Assembly (NCBI GenBank): GCA_036405195.1
Contig: DASWYB010000037.1
Location: 1 to 25,656, forward strand
Reading direction: 5' to 3'
Origin: DASWYB01 sp036405195
Lineage (GTDB): Bacteria > Patescibacteriota > UBA1384 > 2-12-FULL-50-11 > DASWYB01
Length of the DNA stretch: 25,656 bases
Positions 14,621-21,693 of this stretch are shown piece by piece (position 1 is the first letter of the stretch; each line of letters opens with the position of its first letter). The position numbers were made by a program, and so were the translations under genes. The notes under the pieces were generated by a model. That model saw nothing but the letters and a program-made list of their open reading frames with translations. It was not told where the DNA came from and searched no databases.

Positions 14621-16330
14621 CTATTGCATTGGCTTATCGGGTAAAATTTGCTTATACGACAGAATCCAATTTGCAATTCTTCCAAAGGTTGGCGCCGCCG
14701 AGGACTCGGCGAATTTTGTTGCTTTTGGGTTGTCGATTTTTACGACCATCACAAATTGTGGATCCGTAAGTGGAAAATAGCCTGCAAACGAACCAATATG
14801 ACGGTCGTCATAGTAACCACCCTCTGGCTTTACAACTTGAGCTGTCCCCGTTTTTCCACCCACACGATATCCCGGAACAGCAGCATGTTTGCCGTGTCCG
14901 TTGACGACCACCGCCTCGAGCATGCGACCGAGCTTTTCGCTCGTTGTTTCACTGACGACCCGCCCTAACTCTTTTGGTTGTGTTTCGGTTAATACACCTT
15001 TTTCGTCGATTACTTTTTCCACCAGATACGGCTGCATCATGACGCCTTTATTTGCGAGCGCACTATAGGCAATCGCCATTTGAAGCGGTGTCGTCGACAC
15101 ACCTTGTCCAAATGAGATCGTAGCGCGGGTAAGATCATTCCAATTTTTCAGCCCCGGCATGAACCCGCCCACCACGTTCGAAAGATTCATATCGGGCGCC
15201 GTACCAATTCCAAACTGTTTCAAACCATCATATTCTCCATTATTACCAAGCTTATTGGCAATCCATACCATACCGACGTTGTCAGAGTTTTCGAGGACTT
15301 GCGTCATTGTCTCGAGACCAAAAGCTTTTTTCTCGGCTGTCCAAATTGTATGGTTTAAAACCTTAACCGAAGCAGCAAATGTCTCCTGCGTTTCCGGCTC
15401 AACAAGCCCCTTATCAACAGCCAGAGCCATCACAATCGGCTTCATAATAGATCCAGGCTCCCAAACAGATGAAAGTGAAGGATTTTGATACACGGCCGAT
15501 TGGTCGGAGGCCACTTTATTAAACTCGTTCGGGTTATATGTGGGAGCATTCGCCAAGGCCACAATTCCCCCAGTTTTTGGGTTCATAATGACAACACTGC
15601 CACTATCGGCTTGGTATTCTTTGATCGCATCAGCAAGGGCCTGTTCCGCATAGTGTTGAATCTCTCGGTCAATCGATAAAACTACCGTTGAACCATCTTG
15701 CGCCTTTACTTCATCACCCACATTAATTAATCGTCCGTGACTATCTTTTTCACCAGTCTGGTAGCCGCTCGCACCGCGTAAGGTCAAATCTAATGCCCCT
15801 TCAATCCCATAATTTCCCTTTCCCTCCCCATTAACGAACCCAAGCACTTGTGCCGCAAGGGTTTGTTCGGGATACACACGCACCAACTCAGGCAAAAGAA
15901 CAACGCCTCGTAAGCGCAGTTGGGCAATCCTATCGGCGACCTCTCGAGTGAGTCGCTTCTTTAAAGGAGGGATATACAATTTATCGTTATTAATTTTGTC
16001 GTACACTTCTTGTTCGGTCATTCCGATAAGTGAAGCCAGTTTTTCGGCCGTTTGTTTACGGTCCTTTATATTTTTCGGCACGACCAGTACTTGATACCGA
16101 CGTTCGTTCGTCGCCAAAGGAAAGTAGCTCTTATCATCCTGAGCAACAACAATCTCACCCCGTTGGCCTTCAACTTCTTTGCGATAGGCGTACTGACTTT
16201 CCGCTTCTTCAACCGTTTGCCCATGTTCAATAACCGTCTTTTGATAGAGACGGCCGGTAAAGCTCAACAGAATAAGCCCCCCCACTGAAAGAAGGATACT
16301 AAGGCGTTTTTGCCACTCGAGAAAATCCAT
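14621..16330 (-). CDS. ftsI: Division transpeptidase FtsI (class B penicillin-binding protein)
   Basis: From the ATG at 16330 the protein has 569 residues: a short cytosolic tail, one membrane segment (about 9-27), a pedestal region with RGEIVVAQDD, YPEQTLAAQVLGFVN and GIEGALDLTLRG, and a transpeptidase domain with the nucleophile motif S294-I-M-K297, S349-D-N351 and K493-T-G495. All three penicillin-binding motifs are intact. It crosslinks septal peptidoglycan outside the membrane. An in-frame GTG seven codons upstream is the alternative start; the ATG is preceded by AAAGG at a four-base distance. Position between ftsL and murF fits the dcw cluster, but murE is missing between ftsI and murF. 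Confidence 0.92.
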   Translation of the reverse strand: MDFLEWQKRLSILLSVGGLILLSFTGRLYQKTVIEHGQTVEEAESQYAYRKEVEGQRGEIVVAQDDKSYFPLATNERRYQVLVVPKNIKDRKQTAEKLASLIGMTEQEVYDKINNDKLYIPPLKKRLTREVADRIAQLRLRGVVLLPELVRVYPEQTLAAQVLGFVNGEGKGNYGIEGALDLTLRGASGYQTGEKDSHGRLINVGDEVKAQDGSTVVLSIDREIQHYAEQALADAIKEYQADSGSVVIMNPKTGGIVALANAPTYNPNEFNKVASDQSAVYQNPSLSSVWEPGSIMKPIVMALAVDKGLVEPETQETFAASVKVLNHTIWTAEKKAFGLETMTQVLENSDNVGMVWIANKLGNNGEYDGLKQFGIGTAPDMNLSNVVGGFMPGLKNWNDLTRATISFGQGVSTTPLQMAIAYSALANKGVMMQPYLVEKVIDEKGVLTETQPKELGRVVSETTSEKLGRMLEAVVVNGHGKHAAVPGYRVGGKTGTAQVVKPEGGYYDDRHIGSFAGYFPLTDPQFVMVVKIDNPKATKFAESSAAPTFGRIANWILSYKQILPDKPMQ

Positions 16331-16380
16331 AGGACCTTTAGGGTTACCCACGTGTAAGGCGACAGCGTCGGCCGCACATT

Positions 16381-16722
16381 CTAGTTACTTCCGGCAGGAG
16401 AAAGAAACTCTACTGACTGAACTGGTTCGAGTTGGAGTGTTGTTGCCGATTGAGAAATAGTATCGAGAGATTGTAAACGTTTGGCTTCTAAGCGAAGTTG
16501 ATCTTCTTCGGTAGTAAGCAAGTCAGCTTGTTGACGGGTAGACTGAACATCGAGCCGCTTAGTAGTAGCTTGGCTTGACTGTGCAATATATAAAAGGGCT
16601 AAAATAGCGAGCATAAGAAATCCGATCATGCGGACCGAAAAGAAACCAATACGAGCCGCGGCACGTCCTGGACGATTTATACGAGAATTAACTGTCGTTG
16701 CTCCATACGTTACCGGAATCAT
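16381..16722 (-). CDS. ftsL: FtsL-like division protein
   Basis: The 113-residue protein has a basic N-terminus, one membrane segment (about residues 27-46, with FFSVRMIGFLMLAILALLYIA) and a following helical, coiled-coil-prone part (about 48-90) rich in Gln, Leu and Glu. This is the form of FtsL, which pairs with FtsB and FtsQ to activate septal synthesis. Sequence conservation in FtsL is low, so the name rests mainly on topology, size and location between rsmH and ftsI. The ATG is preceded by GGAGG. Confidence 0.75.
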   Translation of the reverse strand: MIPVTYGATTVNSRINRPGRAAARIGFFSVRMIGFLMLAILALLYIAQSSQATTKRLDVQSTRQQADLLTTEEDQLRLEAKRLQSLDTISQSATTLQLEPVQSVEFLSPAGSN

Positions 16723-16735
16723 ACTGTCCCCTCCA

Positions 16736-17587
16736 TTATTTCTTATAAGCTAAGCGTAATTTTGCACTCCGCGCGCGCGAATTCTTTTTGACTTCGGTAA
16801 ACGCGGGTTGAATAATCTTTTTGGATACTTCGAGTAGCTCACGCTGACTGAGCAAAAAGCGTTTCACAATCCGATCTTCCCCTGAGTGGAAACTAATGAT
16901 TGCAAGGACTCCTCCGGGCTTCAGCAAACGGATTGCTGCGGGAAGCGCTTTTTCCAGTTGCTCATATTCACGGTTCACGTGAATGCGAAGCGCTTGGAAA
17001 ATCGGTGCGAGTTCCATAGGCCGCCAGAGGTTAAGGGCCTCTTTAAGGTCATGAGCTACTTGAAATACCTGTTTTCTTCGGTAATTTACAATTTTGTGGG
17101 CAAGAGTCCGACTATTATGACGGTCGCCATAAAGGTAAAGGACATCCGCAATTTCGCGTTCATTTCCTCGGGTAAGGAAATCGGCGGCCGACATATCAAG
17201 TTCAGGTGATAACCGCATATCAAGCGGCGTATCGTCGATAATGTTTAAGCCATATTTTGGGTCATCGAGTTGCCGGGAAGAGATTCCTAAGTCAAACAGA
17301 ATTCCATCGACTGGAGAAAATCCCTGTGCCTCAGCGACATGTTGCATATCCCCAAAACGACTTTGAACAAGAACTGCACGAGTTCCAAACTGCGTAAGGC
17401 GCTCACGCGCGATTGCCAGTTGGCCAGGATCTTGATCTAAGCCTAAAACGCGGCCTGTTGGCCCACTTGCTTCTAAAAGTGCTTCGGTGTGCCCTCCGTC
17501 ACCTAACGTGGCATCTATATAGTTGCCACCGTCTCGTGGTTGGAGCGCAACCATAACTTCATTCATGAGAACGGGAATGTGTTTCAT
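16736..17587 (-). CDS. rsmH: 16S rRNA (cytosine(1402)-N4)-methyltransferase
   Basis: The 283-residue protein shows the RsmH/MraW pattern: HIPVLMNEVMVAL at the start, the SAM-binding YIDATLGDGGHTEALLE, VLGLDQDP, the DGILFDLGISSRQLDDPKYGLN segment, PLDMRL, ALRIHVNREYEQLEKAL, ISFHSGEDRIVKRF and RARSAKLRLAYKK at the end. It methylates N4 of C1402 in 16S rRNA in the decoding centre. The length is slightly below the usual 300-315. It follows mraZ as usual, but after an unusually long 289-base spacer with strong secondary-structure potential. AAGG sits very close to the ATG, so initiation is not textbook. Confidence 0.94.
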   Translation of the reverse strand: MKHIPVLMNEVMVALQPRDGGNYIDATLGDGGHTEALLEASGPTGRVLGLDQDPGQLAIARERLTQFGTRAVLVQSRFGDMQHVAEAQGFSPVDGILFDLGISSRQLDDPKYGLNIIDDTPLDMRLSPELDMSAADFLTRGNEREIADVLYLYGDRHNSRTLAHKIVNYRRKQVFQVAHDLKEALNLWRPMELAPIFQALRIHVNREYEQLEKALPAAIRLLKPGGVLAIISFHSGEDRIVKRFLLSQRELLEVSKKIIQPAFTEVKKNSRARSAKLRLAYKK

Positions 17588-17876
17588 ACCTTAATCTTTC
17601 TTCTCTCGTTACGTAACACTCCCTCCCATCCTCCCTATAACCCATGGCCAGTAGCAGGTATGTGCCCCTCCAAGATTAGCTGATCCCTAAAGAAGTTTCT
17701 TTATACGGGAAGGACTAACCCCGGCGTGTATAAGGACCTTACGAATAATAATAACAATATCGTTTGATCACGGGTGTTACTTGTTACCAAGTAACGATGC
17801 CCACTACTGGTCGATGAGTTTTTGGTGCCCCTCGCGGCCTTTAGAGCCAAGGAGGGCATACAAAGAGTGTAAGGTA
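17588..17876 (-). ncRNA. Structured mraZ-rsmH spacer, candidate RNA element
   Basis: No ORF is credible here. Read on the minus strand (the operon's RNA), it can form several helices. (1) A stem between TGCCCTC and GAGGGGCA just after the mraZ stop. (2) A perfect 8-bp stem GTTACTTG-GTAA-CAAGTAAC at 17776-17795, closed by GGG/CCC. (3) An 8-bp stem joining CCTTATAC and GTATAAAG (one G-U) around an inner GGG/CCC. (4) Long-range pairing of CCAGTAG (near 17805) with CTACTGG (near 17650). The GAGGGGCAC sequence occurs twice, so the first helix has an alternative partner. It does not match the signatures I know for tRNA, SRP RNA, tmRNA or RNase P RNA. Confidence 0.4.
17621..17643 (-). promoter_or_regulatory. 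G-quadruplex motif in the rsmH leader
   Basis: On the minus strand, four GGG runs are separated by loops of 5, 5 and 1 bases (GGG, TTATA, GGG, AGGAT, GGG, A, GGG). The motif ends about 33 bases upstream of the rsmH start. A perfect GTTACGTAAC palindrome lies at 17609-17618 between it and the gene. Whether it folds is unknown. Confidence 0.4.
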
Positions 17877-18308
17877 CTAAATTCCCAGATCAGAGAGGCG
17901 GCTTGCCACATCTGACGAGTTCGCCTGTGCGTCAGCACTGTAATCCGACCAACGGGCTTTATCCCATATTTCAACTCGGTTATACAGACCTGCGACGATC
18001 ACATTTGCGCCAAGTTCAGCATATTGGCGCAGATAGGCGGGCAAGATGACTCTTCCCTGCTTATCTGCTTCAACATCCACTGCACCAGCGAGAATAAAAC
18101 GAGCAAACGAACGTGCATTGGCATCTGTCGTAGGCAATGATGCCACACGCTCCGCAAGACGTTCCCATTCTTTTTTAGGGTACAAGGTCAAACAATTATC
18201 TAATCCGCGAGCTATAACAGCACCTTCCCCTAGGGCAGTACGGAATTTAGCAGGAATTGCGAGTCGGCCTTTCTGATCGATGGTGTGTTCATATTCTCCT
18301 AGAAACAT
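17877..18308 (-). CDS. mraZ: Transcriptional regulator MraZ
   Basis: The 143-residue protein has two SpoVT/AbrB-like repeats typical of MraZ: MFLGEYEHTIDQKGRLAIPAKFR at the start and AVDVEADKQGRVILPAYLRQYAEL near 77-99, each with the DxKGR- or DxQGR-type turn that contacts DNA. A third conserved piece, NRVEIWDKARW, follows. MraZ is a ring-forming repressor that binds repeated TGGG-type boxes upstream of its own gene and so tunes the dcw operon. The ATG has AAGGA six bases upstream. The upstream region carries four matching boxes, supporting autoregulation. Confidence 0.95.
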   Translation of the reverse strand: MFLGEYEHTIDQKGRLAIPAKFRTALGEGAVIARGLDNCLTLYPKKEWERLAERVASLPTTDANARSFARFILAGAVDVEADKQGRVILPAYLRQYAELGANVIVAGLYNRVEIWDKARWSDYSADAQANSSDVASRLSDLGI

Positions 18309-18336
18309 CGATCTTCCTTCCGCTTCGCCTCACTTC

Positions 18337-18417
18337 GTGGTGAATGGTGGGGTAGTTGTTGAGGGACATCTGCGAACGCCTAAGCGTTCCCGATGCGACT
18401 GCCCCACTATTCACCAC
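18337..18417 (-). repeat. Inverted repeat in the mraZ leader: 16-bp hairpin duplicating two MraZ boxes
   Basis: The arms are 18337-18352 and 18402-18417 and pair at 15 of 16 positions (one A-C mismatch). The outer arm contains boxes 1 and 2 of the operator; the inner arm is the same pair of boxes in reverse orientation, again 10 bp apart. The 49-base loop holds a second hairpin, GAACGC-TTAG-GCGTTC (18374-18389), flanked by CATC/GATG. The mraZ ribosome binding site lies downstream of the stem and stays unpaired. Confidence 0.6.
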
Positions 18418-18436
18418 CCATCCCCACCTTTCCCCA
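18402..18436 (-). promoter_or_regulatory. MraZ operator: four boxes with 10-bp period
   Basis: On the minus strand TGGGG (18432-18436), TGGGG (18422-18426), TGGTG (18412-18416) and TGGGG (18402-18406) are each separated by five bases. E. coli MraZ binds TGGGN direct repeats spaced by five bases upstream of its own gene, so this is very likely the autoregulatory site. It lies immediately downstream of the predicted transcription start, where bound MraZ would block elongation or promoter escape. Confidence 0.8.
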
Positions 18437-18437
18437 T
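18411..18437 (-). other. Possible leaderless eight-codon leader ORF (MGKGGDGW) across the MraZ boxes
   Basis: The ATG at 18437 is seven bases downstream of the mraZ -10 box, that is at the expected transcript start, and the frame runs eight codons to a TGA at 18411-18413. It overlaps three operator boxes and ends inside the 5' arm of the leader hairpin. It could be chance, because the Gly-rich peptide simply follows from the G-rich boxes. Confidence 0.3.
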
Positions 18438-18444
18438 TGGTCTT

Positions 18445-18473
18445 AAATTACGCGTTCTGCGTAGAGCTGTCAA
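18445..18473 (-). promoter_or_regulatory. mraZ promoter
   Basis: On the minus strand there is a perfect -35 TTGACA (18468-18473), a 17-base spacer and -10 TAATTT (18445-18450). The predicted start is near 18438, giving a leader of about 130 bases with the operator and hairpin. This is the main promoter for the mraZ to uppS cluster. Confidence 0.75.
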
Positions 18474-18504
18474 GCCACTGTCTATCGTGGAGGCGAGTGC
18501 CCTC

Positions 18505-18535
18505 ACTACAATATGTAGTATGCCCAGACGTCTGG
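18505..18535. repeat. Two adjacent palindromes in the mraZ/membrane-protein divergent region
   Basis: ACTACA-ATA-TGTAGT (18505-18519) and the perfect 12-bp CCAGACGTCTGG (18524-18535) lie between the divergent promoters. Such dyads could be operator sites for a dimeric regulator. Nothing else supports this. Confidence 0.35.
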
Positions 18536-18593
18536 AGCCATAGTACCACAAGATACAAGCCCTTTCCCCACTTTTATATTGACTCCCAACATG

Positions 18594-18602
18594 TGGTAGC
18601 AT
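18594..18602 (+). promoter_or_regulatory. Extended -10 promoter of the small membrane protein gene
   Basis: TGG-TAGCAT, then six bases (AAAGAC), then the ATG at 18609: the same leaderless spacing as in the first part of the window. A TTGACT upstream is too close (12 bases) to be a normal -35. Confidence 0.5.
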
Positions 18603-18608
18603 AAAGAC

Positions 18609-19106
18609 ATGCAACATTACACCCCACTTAAACTTCTGTATGTCGCCTTTTTAGGCCTCATGCTCGCCCTATTCACCGGCGTCCTTATTTCGGTCGCCTA
18701 TCCGGGACCAAAAGCGCCCGAAGATACCCGTACGGTTCCGACCGTAAAAACCCTCCCTGAAACTGGCACCCCAGCTACTCCATCCCCCGAAGAGATTGCC
18801 CAACAAAAAGAGTACGATCAAAAGTGGAAGGACTTCCAAGACCGTCAAAAGACTTATGAGCGCAATGTTTCATTGATTGCATTGGGAGCATCAGTTATCA
18901 TGCTCGTCGTCGGATTAGTCTTAGCGACAAAAATCGACATCCTTGCCGACGGCTTTCTCCTCGGCAGCATTTTCACTATGCTTTACAGCATTATTCGCGG
19001 CTTTAATGGCGAGAGTGAGTGGCAACGCCTCATAGTCACCACCGCCGGACTCGTCCTGGCGCTTGTACTGGGTTACGTAAAATTTATTAAACCGAGCCAA
19101 AAGTAA
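18609..19106 (+). CDS. Small four-helix membrane protein of unknown function
   Basis: The 165-residue protein has an N-terminal membrane segment (about 10-31), then a Pro/Thr-rich and charged extramembrane stretch (about 32-84, with many Lys, Gln and Asp from 63 on that may form a short helix), and three further hydrophobic segments (about 85-106, 111-129 and 140-158) ending in a basic tail. No catalytic motif is seen and I do not recognise a family. It is divergent from mraZ and shares its intergenic region. Stand-alone membrane proteins beside dcw clusters are sometimes envelope related, but that is only a guess. Confidence 0.6.
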   Translation: MQHYTPLKLLYVAFLGLMLALFTGVLISVAYPGPKAPEDTRTVPTVKTLPETGTPATPSPEEIAQQKEYDQKWKDFQDRQKTYERNVSLIALGASVIMLVVGLVLATKIDILADGFLLGSIFTMLYSIIRGFNGESEWQRLIVTTAGLVLALVLGYVKFIKPSQK

Positions 19107-19127
19107 ACCCTACAGCTTCAAATAAGG

Positions 19128-19199
19128 TATAATAAAGGCGCAGTTCACCACTGCGCTTTGTGCGTTTCCGATAGCGGAACCACTTACCAGGAGAGAAAA
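19128..19199 (+). promoter_or_regulatory. Promoter and leader of the desaturase gene with two hairpins and strong RBS
   Basis: TATAAT at 19128-19133 predicts a start near 19140. The leader then holds GCGCAG-TTCACCA-CTGCGC (19138-19156), almost at the RNA 5' end, and TTCCG-ATAG-CGGAA (19166-19179), followed by AGGAG (19189-19193) six bases before the ATG at 19200. This differs sharply from the leaderless genes elsewhere. A 5'-end hairpin can stabilise mRNA; no riboswitch is recognised. Confidence 0.5.
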
Positions 19200-20207
19200 A
19201 TGGGCAGCCAGTCCTTGGCTCAAACTGTGTTCGAGGACGCTGTCTTCGAACATTACCGTGGCTACTTACGGCGAAACGACCCACAAAAGCTCCGTAGTCA
19301 AAGTCGAACAGACGACTCTCGGGGCATCGGAGATATCCTCAAAAGATACCCGGCGACGGCACCTCTGAGCGATGAGCTCGCAGCCGTCATTCGAGGATTT
19401 CGTGACGTCGAGTGCCTACTGGCAGACTACAGCAGCGACATCGCCCGCATTGTTCGGCACGAACCAGCCCAAGTCCAGTTCACGATGTTCTGGACCGGAG
19501 AAGAGGCCATCCATGGCTTCGCGCTCGACGAAGTGTTGATTGCGTATGGCGCCAACACTCCTCGGGAAGTCCGTGACGACAAAGCCAGACTACTCACCAC
19601 GTGCAAGTGGGACCCTTCCAAGGTCGACGTACGCTTTCTCGACCCTTGGTATGGCCCTATGTGTTACGTGACACTTCAAGAAAAAGTAACTGGCAACGGG
19701 TACCGATGGCTACGCAGAAGCGCCGAGCGAGAAGGCCACATCGGCCTTGCAAAGATCTGCCAGAGATTAGCAGAAGAGGAGTTTAGGCATCACGGATTCT
19801 ACTACGGCATGGCGAAACTAGCACTGTCCTACCAGCCCGACAAGCTAAAAAGACAGATGACTGAAGTCGTAACTGACTTTGCTATGCCCGGCCGCTACGC
19901 GATTCCCTTCCAGCAGGCTGAAACCGCAACGCCAGACAATCCGCTCCCGTCAGCACTTCCTGCTTACGACGAGTGGACAAAGACGGCACAGCGACTGGGT
20001 ATCGTCCCGGATCCCCTGTTCGCGGTACCGCTTGCGGCGCGCTTGCGGCGCAAATCTGAAGTACTGCGCCTAGACGAACACACCATCGAAGGTCAGCGTG
20101 TCGCTTGCTGGAACGAACACGTCGCATCCGTGCTACAGATCTTGAAGGGGCTCGGCATTGAGCTCCCTCGGGAGCTCCGCTACCTTGCCCCTATCCCCGT
20201 GGCGTAA
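19200..20207 (+). CDS. Acyl-ACP desaturase-like diiron protein (fatty acid desaturase type 2)
   Basis: From the ATG at 19200 the protein has 335 residues. It shows the soluble diiron desaturase pattern: FWTGEEAIHG (98-106), supplying Glu102 and His105 like the WTAEENRHG motif; YVTLQEKVTG (156-165) with Glu161; and GLAKICQRLAEEEFRHHGFYY (182-202), with the E-x-x-H of DEKRHE at 194-197. DFAMPG and AQRLGI resemble the KKISMPA and AQRLGV parts of plant and mycobacterial enzymes. These proteins use O2 and ferredoxin to place a double bond in acyl-ACP. There is no signal or membrane segment. The gene is noticeably GC-rich at third positions compared with the dcw genes, has a strong Shine-Dalgarno sequence and a GC-rich terminator, and stands alone. 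The ORF also opens 14 codons upstream, but the AGGAG favours this start. Confidence 0.78.
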   Translation: MGSQSLAQTVFEDAVFEHYRGYLRRNDPQKLRSQSRTDDSRGIGDILKRYPATAPLSDELAAVIRGFRDVECLLADYSSDIARIVRHEPAQVQFTMFWTGEEAIHGFALDEVLIAYGANTPREVRDDKARLLTTCKWDPSKVDVRFLDPWYGPMCYVTLQEKVTGNGYRWLRRSAEREGHIGLAKICQRLAEEEFRHHGFYYGMAKLALSYQPDKLKRQMTEVVTDFAMPGRYAIPFQQAETATPDNPLPSALPAYDEWTKTAQRLGIVPDPLFAVPLAARLRRKSEVLRLDEHTIEGQRVACWNEHVASVLQILKGLGIELPRELRYLAPIPVA

Positions 20208-20212
20208 GCCAC

Positions 20213-20254
20213 AAAAAAGTCCCCGGCGATTTTCCGCCGGGGCACTTCTTTTTT
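20213..20254. terminator. Bidirectional intrinsic terminator between the desaturase and glycyl-tRNA synthetase genes
   Basis: A perfect 8-bp stem CCCCGGCG / CGCCGGGG (20221-20228 and 20235-20242) with a 6-base loop has an A run on the left and a T run on the right. It can end transcription from both convergent genes. Confidence 0.88.
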
Positions 20255-20256
20255 AG

Positions 20257-21609
20257 TTAGCCGTTTAGCTTAAAGTAAATCAGCTGAGAAAGCTCATCGA
20301 GCTTAATACGCTCTTGCTCCATCGTGTCACGATCACGCAGGGTAACAGTTCCATCTTCGAGCGTTTGGTGATCCACTGTTACGCACCATGGCGTTCCGAC
20401 TTCATCCTGACGACGGTAACGGCGCCCAATCGAACCAGATTCATCGTAATAGGTCGTGACGTGTTTACGTAGGTCGGCAGCGAGCTCTTTTGCTTTTTCA
20501 GCCAAGCCGTCTTTTTTAACCAATGGCAATACGGCGACTTTATACGGTGCAAAAATTGGTGGTAAGTGGAGCACAACTTCTGGTTCTGCCAGAGTCTCTC
20601 CTTCTTCACCTTTTCGACCGTTCGGATACTCTTTATAGCTCTCGCACAAAATCGCCACAAATAAGCGGTCGATCCCCTGCGTAGGCTCGATCACGTATGG
20701 CACAAACTTTTCTTTCGTTTCTGGGTCAAAGAAGCTTAAATCCTTGCCTGAGTATTCAGCGTGACGCTTAAGATCGTAGTCGGTACGATTGGCCACCGCA
20801 CCGAGTTCGTCCCAGCCAAACGGAAACTTGTATTCAAAGTCAATCGTCCCCTTGGAATAGTGTGCCAGATCTTCTTTAGCCTTAACGTCACGACGGATAT
20901 GTTCGCGGGGAATACCACATGCTTCGTAAAAGGCTTCCCAACGCTCTACCCAAGCCATAAAATGCTCTTCATCCGTACCTGGCTTTACAAAGTATTCTAA
21001 TTCAGCGATTTCGAATTCACGTAAACGGAAGAGCCAGTTACCAAGCCCAATTTCGTTCCGGAACGTTTTCCCAATTTGAGCAATGCCAAAAGGAATCTTC
21101 GTACGGCTTGTTTCGGTAACATATTTAAAATCCACAAACATGCCTTGAGCCGTTTCTGGGCGTAGGTAAGCAGCGCTGGCAGATTCCTCGGTCGCACCAA
21201 GATACGTTTTAAGCATGAGGTTAAATTGCCGGGGCTCGGCAAACGTGTGATCTGCACCTTCAGGGCACTTCCAGAATTTAGGATTATGTTCTTTAGTCGG
21301 AACATGATCTTCTCGAAACCGGAAATGGCATTTCGTACACTCTACTAACGGATCAGTAAACGTTTCGGTGTGGCCAGAGGCATCCCAAACGCGTGGATGC
21401 ATAATAATCGATGACTCAATTCCCACCATGTCATCGCGACCGTGAACAAATGTTTTCCACCAAAACTGTTTAATATTATTGCGTAATTCCACACCAAGTG
21501 GGCCGTAATCAAAAAGAGATGCTACCCCTCCGTAAATTTCGCTTGATTGAACAACAAAACCCTTGCGCTTAGTGAGATTAACGATAGGTTCGAGAGAGTG
21601 TAAAGACAT
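20257..21609 (-). CDS. glyQS: Glycyl-tRNA synthetase, alpha2 (single-chain) type
   Basis: From the ATG at 21609 the protein has 450 residues, normal for the bacterial/archaeal/eukaryotic-like class II GlyRS. It starts LEPIVNLTKRKGFVVQSSEIYGG and has GVASLFDYGPLGVELRNNIK, the CTKCHFRFREDH zinc-type element, YLRPETAQGMFVDFK (motif 2 entry), IGKTFRNEIG, LREFEIAELEYFV, VIEPTQGIDRLF (motif 3) and an anticodon-binding domain with APYKVAVLPLVKKDG. It charges tRNA-Gly. The open frame continues 65 codons upstream into the pgeF terminator, but AAAGG lies seven bases before the chosen ATG and the family starts here. It ends at a terminator shared with the desaturase. Confidence 0.95.
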   Translation of the reverse strand: MSLHSLEPIVNLTKRKGFVVQSSEIYGGVASLFDYGPLGVELRNNIKQFWWKTFVHGRDDMVGIESSIIMHPRVWDASGHTETFTDPLVECTKCHFRFREDHVPTKEHNPKFWKCPEGADHTFAEPRQFNLMLKTYLGATEESASAAYLRPETAQGMFVDFKYVTETSRTKIPFGIAQIGKTFRNEIGLGNWLFRLREFEIAELEYFVKPGTDEEHFMAWVERWEAFYEACGIPREHIRRDVKAKEDLAHYSKGTIDFEYKFPFGWDELGAVANRTDYDLKRHAEYSGKDLSFFDPETKEKFVPYVIEPTQGIDRLFVAILCESYKEYPNGRKGEEGETLAEPEVVLHLPPIFAPYKVAVLPLVKKDGLAEKAKELAADLRKHVTTYYDESGSIGRRYRRQDEVGTPWCVTVDHQTLEDGTVTLRDRDTMEQERIKLDELSQLIYFKLNG

Positions 21610-21663
21610 GAGCACCTTTGCATTAAAAAATAATAACGAAATCCCGAGTTGAGGGATATGGTA

Positions 21664-21692
21664 AGTATACCTAATAAGGGAAGGTTTCTCAA
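21664..21692 (-). promoter_or_regulatory. Promoter of the glycyl-tRNA synthetase gene
   Basis: On the minus strand TTGAGA (21687-21692), a 17-base spacer, and TATACT (21664-21669). The predicted leader is about 48 bases with AAAGG near the ATG. The -35 lies at the end of the T run of the pgeF terminator, so the two signals abut. Confidence 0.7.
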
Positions 21693-21693
21693 A

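Noticed and set aside
14497..14685. N-terminal 63-codon extension of murF
   Set aside because: It overlaps the ftsI end, has no similarity to MurF domain 1, and the murF-like sequence begins after the ATG at 14496.
20160..20177. Perfect inverted repeat GAGCTCCC-TC-GGGAGCTC near the end of the desaturase gene
   Set aside because: It lies in coding sequence, encodes conserved-looking residues, has no T run and a loop too small for a terminator.
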